DNA of 8,783 nucleotides from Methanosarcinales archaeon (GTDB taxonomy: Archaea > Halobacteriota > Methanosarcinia > Methanosarcinales > Methanogasteraceae), in contig DAOWIV010000167.1 in assembly GCA_030640725.1 (NCBI GenBank), forward strand, positions 1-8,783, given 5' to 3'. The notes beneath the pieces are model-generated. The model saw nothing but the letters and a program-made list of their open reading frames with translations, was not told the DNA's origin and did no database searches. Each line of letters starts with the position of its first letter. Position 1 is the stretch's first letter. This document shows positions 5,466 through 8,783 of this stretch, piece by piece. The translations under genes and the position numbers were made by a program.

Positions 5466-8400
5466 CTGCTCGTCCCTGTGTTAAGTTGTTCAAGTATCTT
5501 ATAACGAGGCTCCTTCCCAGATTCCTGGAGAAGGGCGTTTATTTTCTTCTTCAATTCCACCATTTTAAGCTCTCTGTCCACCGTCATTTCGTTAAATCTT
5601 CTTAGTTCCTCGATTTTCTTCTCAAGTTTCTCTCCCGCCAGTTTACGTTCGGTGATATCTCTAAATAGCGTTAATTTTGATATGGTGCCGTCAATATTCT
5701 TCTGTGGCGTCTCAATGAGGTCATAAGTCTTGTTCCTCCTGCCGGAGTTCCACTCCCATTGCACAGTCTTTCCCTTCATCACCTCCGGATTTTTGCAGAG
5801 CGGACAGGGTTCCTCTCTGTTATGAAACATTTTGTAGCAGATACCGCCGACCCGGTCTCCGAACTCGTCGATCAGAACTTTGTTCATGAACTCTATCTCA
5901 TAGTCTTTTGATACAATATATACTCCGTCAGCCATACTGTCAAATATCAGATTCAGGTTGTCCCGCTCTTCTTCTATTCGCTCCTCAAACTCCACTTCTT
6001 TTGTTACATCCCGGCTTATCCTGACAGTACCGATCGGCACACCATCGCTATCCTTCAAGAGCGCGGCAGACATGCTGATCTGCACAGGCTTTTTATCTTT
6101 AGTCAAGGCAGTTGTCCTGTAATTTTTAAGTTCTCCATCCCGGAGCACCATCCCCAGTATTCTATCTGGTTCTTCGGGGTCAGCGAAGAATTTCCTGTTG
6201 GACATCCCTATCACTTCATCCGCAGTATAGCCCATGTAGTCTTCTGTCGCTTTGTTCCATGAACGCACAGTTCCATCCATATCCACAACAACAACCGCAT
6301 CCGCAGAACTCTCGATGATATTATCCAGATAATCCTTTGTCTCTCTCAGTTGCTTCTCACTCTCCCGCAGTGCATCCTCCGCGAGCTTGCGCTCGGTTAT
6401 GTCTCTGGAAATTTCTATGACTGCTGCAGGTTTTCCCTCATCATCTTTTAATGCAACATTGGCAGTGCAATGGAAGTATATTATTTCTCCATCTTGACCT
6501 ATCACCTGCGTATCATGCTCATGAACCCTTCCATCCTGAAATGTCTTGAGCGTAAGGCAGGGATGTGGCTCGCAAGGTTCTTTTCTTCTATGATATACTT
6601 CGTAACATTTTTTTCCGATAATATTATCCCCGAAGATTTTCTTGGCGGTTTCATTAGCCCAGATGATATTCAGGTCTTTGTCCATCATGCTCATGTGGTC
6701 ACCAATGGACCGCAGCATGGAATCGAGTTTCTCTTCGCTCTTCCACAGTGCCTCCTCCGCGGCTTTGCGCTCGACCATCGTGCCTATCAGCTTTGCCGAA
6801 GTTGACAAACGCCTCTTGGCAAGATCTACAATATAAGGCGGTCGGGACTCGTATAAGTCAGCATGTTCGAGAAGTTCGTCCATGCTGATGCCGTATCTCT
6901 CCGCGATCTCCTGCAGTTTCCGGGGGTCTCTGGGAGGGTCACCGTATCCAAAGTTGATAGCGCCTACGATCTCTCCTCCAGCCCATATCGGGACAGCATA
7001 TAGACGGATGCCGCCACGACATTCGATATCAACCGGTTTGCCTGTTTCGATGGAAACTTTCGAGGCTTCGGTCCAGCACGATTCGTGGCAGTGCCACTTG
7101 CCACTTTCCAACGCTTCTCTGTTATCATCGGTGCCGCACAAGTTGCGTGAGGTTTGGTCGAGGAGCCGGCACCAGCCCGACGCAAAAATACCCAAAGCGT
7201 AATCTCCATTCTTCTCATAGACCGCAGACGAAGTGTCGAGCAGATCAAGGTAGTCGCCCACAATGTCGGTGAGAATGTTTTCTCCAACAGTGTCCGCCAG
7301 CACGCGGCAGGTGTTAATCTCAACCAGATTGCCGTAGGACGGTGTATAGTGCTCATTCTCGCCAGGTTCTGGCTTTGCGCTTTTTATCAGGAGCCATTCA
7401 ATCCGGTGCAGTGCCTCCTCCGCGGCTTTGCGCTCGGTGATATCTTCATAAATCGCAACGATCTCGCCAGATGGCAGCTTATAGATATAGTTCTCCCTCC
7501 AGCCAACGATTCTCTCATCCCTGTAAAAAGAGACTGGGTGATGCTCCGGTTTTCCGGTCTGCCATACCCTCTGAAAGACATCAAAAAGTCCGAAATCCAC
7601 GACTCCTGGAAATACATCGAGTACGCTTTTGTCGATCAGGTCCTCTCTCTTCATGTCTTCAATCTTCTCTGCAGCTCGGTTAAAATCCTTGAAGATGAAA
7701 TCCTTTCCCTCATCAACTGCCTCGTAGACGGCTACGGCGTTACCCATATTCTCAAACATCATTCTAAACCGTTCTTCGCTCCCCCGAAGCGCATCCTCCG
7801 CAGCTTTACGCTCGGTGATGTCGCGAGCAATCGCCAGAGAGATTCGTCTGCCATCGATTTCGAAGAATTTCCCTGTGATCTCCACAGGCAGGAGCGTTCC
7901 ATCTTTCCTCTGCTGGTTCACCTCGAAGATCGCTTCTTTCGCCGGTCCGTTCCGAACTTGCAGGAACGCCTCGTATCCCGCGGGACCTGCGTCAATCTCC
8001 TTGTTGCTCAGTTTCAATAACTCTTCTTTGCTGTAGCCAAGCGTTTTGCAAGCCGCCTGATTGACATCAATGAACTTCCCGGTCTCATCAGACAGGAATA
8101 TGGCGTCTTTAGCCGTCTCAAAGAGCACCCGGTACTTTTCTTCTGATACCCGCAGCGCATCCTCCACCCGTAACTCCTCTACGATCTGCATCTGAAGAAC
8201 TTCGTTTGTCGCTTCAAGTTCTCTTACCTTCTCTTCAAGCTTCGCTGCCACAACCTGGCTGTATCTCCTGAGATACTCTTCCTCCTCCTCGATCAGCTCC
8301 TTTGTTGCGGTTTCCTTCCTGGCTTTAACTCCCTGGATTGCAGCCTCCACTTTCTCAAGGAATTTCTCGGTTTCTATGGGTTTCTGGATGAAAGCGTTTG

Positions 8401-8704
8401 CACCCAGCGAGAGGGCGAGTTTTTCATCCTCATAGCCGGTATAAACAGCGGAGTAGAGAATAAAGGGTATGTCTTTTGTCCTTTTGTCTTTCTTAGCGTT
8501 CCTCAGGAACTGGAATCCATCCATCACCGGCATCATGGTATCAGCGATGATCAGGTCTGGCTTATTGCGTCTTACATTCCCGAGTCCTTCCTCGCCGTTT
8601 GCGGCTTCCTCTACCTCGTAGCCACTGCTCTCAATCATCTTTCTGAGGAGACGTCTATCAACCTCTCGGTCATCCACCACGAGGATCGTCTGTTTTTCTG
8701 GCAT
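5462..8704 (-). CDS. Large kinase-less sensor: receiver with five PAS domains and a PocR-like domain
   Basis: The product is 1080 residues from the ATG at 8704. A receiver (about 5-122) has D11/D12, D55 in IADTMMPVMDG, S85 and K108. A coiled coil (about 135-185) follows. Then come PAS1 (about 187-302) and PAS2 (about 308-425), a PocR-like sensory domain (about 450-645), PAS3 (about 655-772), PAS4 (about 788-903) and PAS5 (about 912-1020). It ends in a helical coiled tail (about 1022-1067). DITERK-type linkers close most of the PAS modules. The PocR-like domain carries C512, C523, C539, C543 and C562; PocR and MEDS domains were proposed in the literature to sense simple hydrocarbon derivatives. 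PAS3 and PAS5 are also cysteine-rich. No HisKA or HATPase domain exists, so it probably works through the HisKA_2 kinase whose gene overlaps its stop by 4 bases. There is no membrane segment. A TTG at 8713 would add three residues, but GGAG at 8715-8718 fits the ATG better. Confidence 0.92.
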   Translation of the reverse strand: MPEKQTILVVDDREVDRRLLRKMIESSGYEVEEAANGEEGLGNVRRNKPDLIIADTMMPVMDGFQFLRNAKKDKRTKDIPFILYSAVYTGYEDEKLALSLGANAFIQKPIETEKFLEKVEAAIQGVKARKETATKELIEEEEEYLRRYSQVVAAKLEEKVRELEATNEVLQMQIVEELRVEDALRVSEEKYRVLFETAKDAIFLSDETGKFIDVNQAACKTLGYSKEELLKLSNKEIDAGPAGYEAFLQVRNGPAKEAIFEVNQQRKDGTLLPVEITGKFFEIDGRRISLAIARDITERKAAEDALRGSEERFRMMFENMGNAVAVYEAVDEGKDFIFKDFNRAAEKIEDMKREDLIDKSVLDVFPGVVDFGLFDVFQRVWQTGKPEHHPVSFYRDERIVGWRENYIYKLPSGEIVAIYEDITERKAAEEALHRIEWLLIKSAKPEPGENEHYTPSYGNLVEINTCRVLADTVGENILTDIVGDYLDLLDTSSAVYEKNGDYALGIFASGWCRLLDQTSRNLCGTDDNREALESGKWHCHESCWTEASKVSIETGKPVDIECRGGIRLYAVPIWAGGEIVGAINFGYGDPPRDPRKLQEIAERYGISMDELLEHADLYESRPPYIVDLAKRRLSTSAKLIGTMVERKAAEEALWKSEEKLDSMLRSIGDHMSMMDKDLNIIWANETAKKIFGDNIIGKKCYEVYHRRKEPCEPHPCLTLKTFQDGRVHEHDTQVIGQDGEIIYFHCTANVALKDDEGKPAAVIEISRDITERKLAEDALRESEKQLRETKDYLDNIIESSADAVVVVDMDGTVRSWNKATEDYMGYTADEVIGMSNRKFFADPEEPDRILGMVLRDGELKNYRTTALTKDKKPVQISMSAALLKDSDGVPIGTVRISRDVTKEVEFEERIEEERDNLNLIFDSMADGVYIVSKDYEIEFMNKVLIDEFGDRVGGICYKMFHNREEPCPLCKNPEVMKGKTVQWEWNSGRRNKTYDLIETPQKNIDGTISKLTLFRDITERKLAGEKLEKKIEELRRFNEMTVDRELKMVELKKKINALLQESGKEPRYKILEQLNTGTSR
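6746..6773. repeat. 28-base direct repeat, copy after the PocR-like domain
   Basis: This copy is identical over 28 bases to positions 7409-7436. It encodes the linker ERKAAEEAL between the PocR-like domain and PAS3. The two copies start 663 bases apart, exactly 221 codons, and bracket the PocR-like segment. Less similar versions of the same linker (ERKAAEDAL, ERKLAEDAL) occur near 7797-7836 and 6370-6400. Confidence 0.75.
7409..7436. repeat. 28-base direct repeat, copy before the PocR-like domain
   Basis: This partner of the copy at 6746-6773 lies at the junction between PAS2 and the PocR-like domain and also encodes ERKAAEEAL. Perfect nucleotide identity, when neighbouring linkers in the same gene differ at several bases, suggests a recent duplication or recombination rather than protein-level constraint alone. 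Confidence 0.75.
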
Positions 8705-8783
8705 ATTCCTCAATCTCCTTTATTATCGTGTATGGGTCTATGGGCTTTTCTATGTAGATTCCATCATCTATAGACTCTAAAAT
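8670..8783 (-). CDS. C-terminal end of an upstream receiver-domain protein (partial)
   Basis: An open frame enters from the right edge on the minus strand and ends at a TGA at 8670-8672. The 37 visible residues include GIYIEKPIDPYTIIKEIEEYAR. The K-P pair followed by a hydrophobic helix is the usual end of a CheY-type receiver, with the conserved lysine at visible residue 13. The tail then ends within about 15 residues, so either the whole protein is a receiver or a receiver is its last domain. It overlaps the start of the large sensor gene by 35 bases; that overlap is required, because the sensor's own receiver motif begins immediately after its ATG. It is presumably the preceding gene of the same operon. 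Only the end is visible, so the full architecture is unknown. Confidence 0.7.
   Translation of the reverse strand: MLESIDDGIYIEKPIDPYTIIKEIEEYARKTDDPRGG

Noticed and set aside
7154..8020. Long plus-strand open frame (288 codons) opposite the large sensor gene
   Set aside because: It lies entirely antisense to a well-supported receiver-PAS-PocR coding region, shows no recognisable domain, and has composition expected from a complementary-strand shadow.
5645..8150. Repeated DITERKxAEDAL coding motifs that could look like a repeat array
   Set aside because: They are protein-level linkers between PAS domains at irregular domain-length spacing, not a CRISPR or tandem DNA repeat. Only the identical 28-base pair is kept as a feature.

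Overview
The window looks like a piece of a euryarchaeal genome, probably a methanogen or anaerobic methane-oxidising relative in the Methanomicrobia. The reasons are an Alba-type chromatin protein fragment, an archaeal TATA box with a short leader, GAGG-type ribosome binding sites, tightly overlapping genes, and a kinase phosphorylation box (LMSHDINN) of the kind common in methanogen histidine kinases. The exact taxon cannot be fixed from the sequence alone.

Positions 1-1151, plus strand. A TATA box at about 121-127 precedes a two-gene unit. The first gene (190-393) is a short Alba-like protein whose N-terminal half is recognisable but whose middle appears to be missing. Its stop overlaps the start of the second gene (390-1151) as ATGA. 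The second gene encodes a compact alkaline-phosphatase-superfamily metalloenzyme with all core metal-site motifs. A segment usually found near the C-terminus of this superfamily sits at its N-terminus, so it may be circularly permuted.

Positions 1152-1393. This convergent intergenic gap is rich in inverted repeats: an 84-base imperfect palindrome with competing hairpins, preceded by a TATA-like motif, and an AT-rich hairpin that could terminate transcription.

Positions 1394-8783, minus strand. This is one densely packed signalling operon, read right to left. It starts with the C-terminal tail of a receiver protein cut by the window edge (8670-8783). Next is a 1080-residue sensor with receiver, PAS, PAS, PocR-like, PAS, PAS and PAS modules but no kinase catalytic domain (5462-8704). 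It is followed by a membrane Cache-HAMP-PAS kinase of the HisKA_2 type (3228-5465), a cytoplasmic receiver-PAS-HisKA kinase (1762-3213), and a stand-alone CheY-like receiver (1394-1759). Junctions are overlaps or gaps of a few bases, so the products are probably made together.

The likely picture is a multi-input phosphorelay: one periplasm-facing sensor kinase, one cytoplasmic kinase and a large kinase-less sensor, with four receivers and no DNA-binding output domain in view. The most unusual points are the PocR-like domain bounded by two identical 28-base repeats, two cysteine-rich PAS domains, the possibly permuted phosphatase, the shortened Alba and the structured intergenic element.
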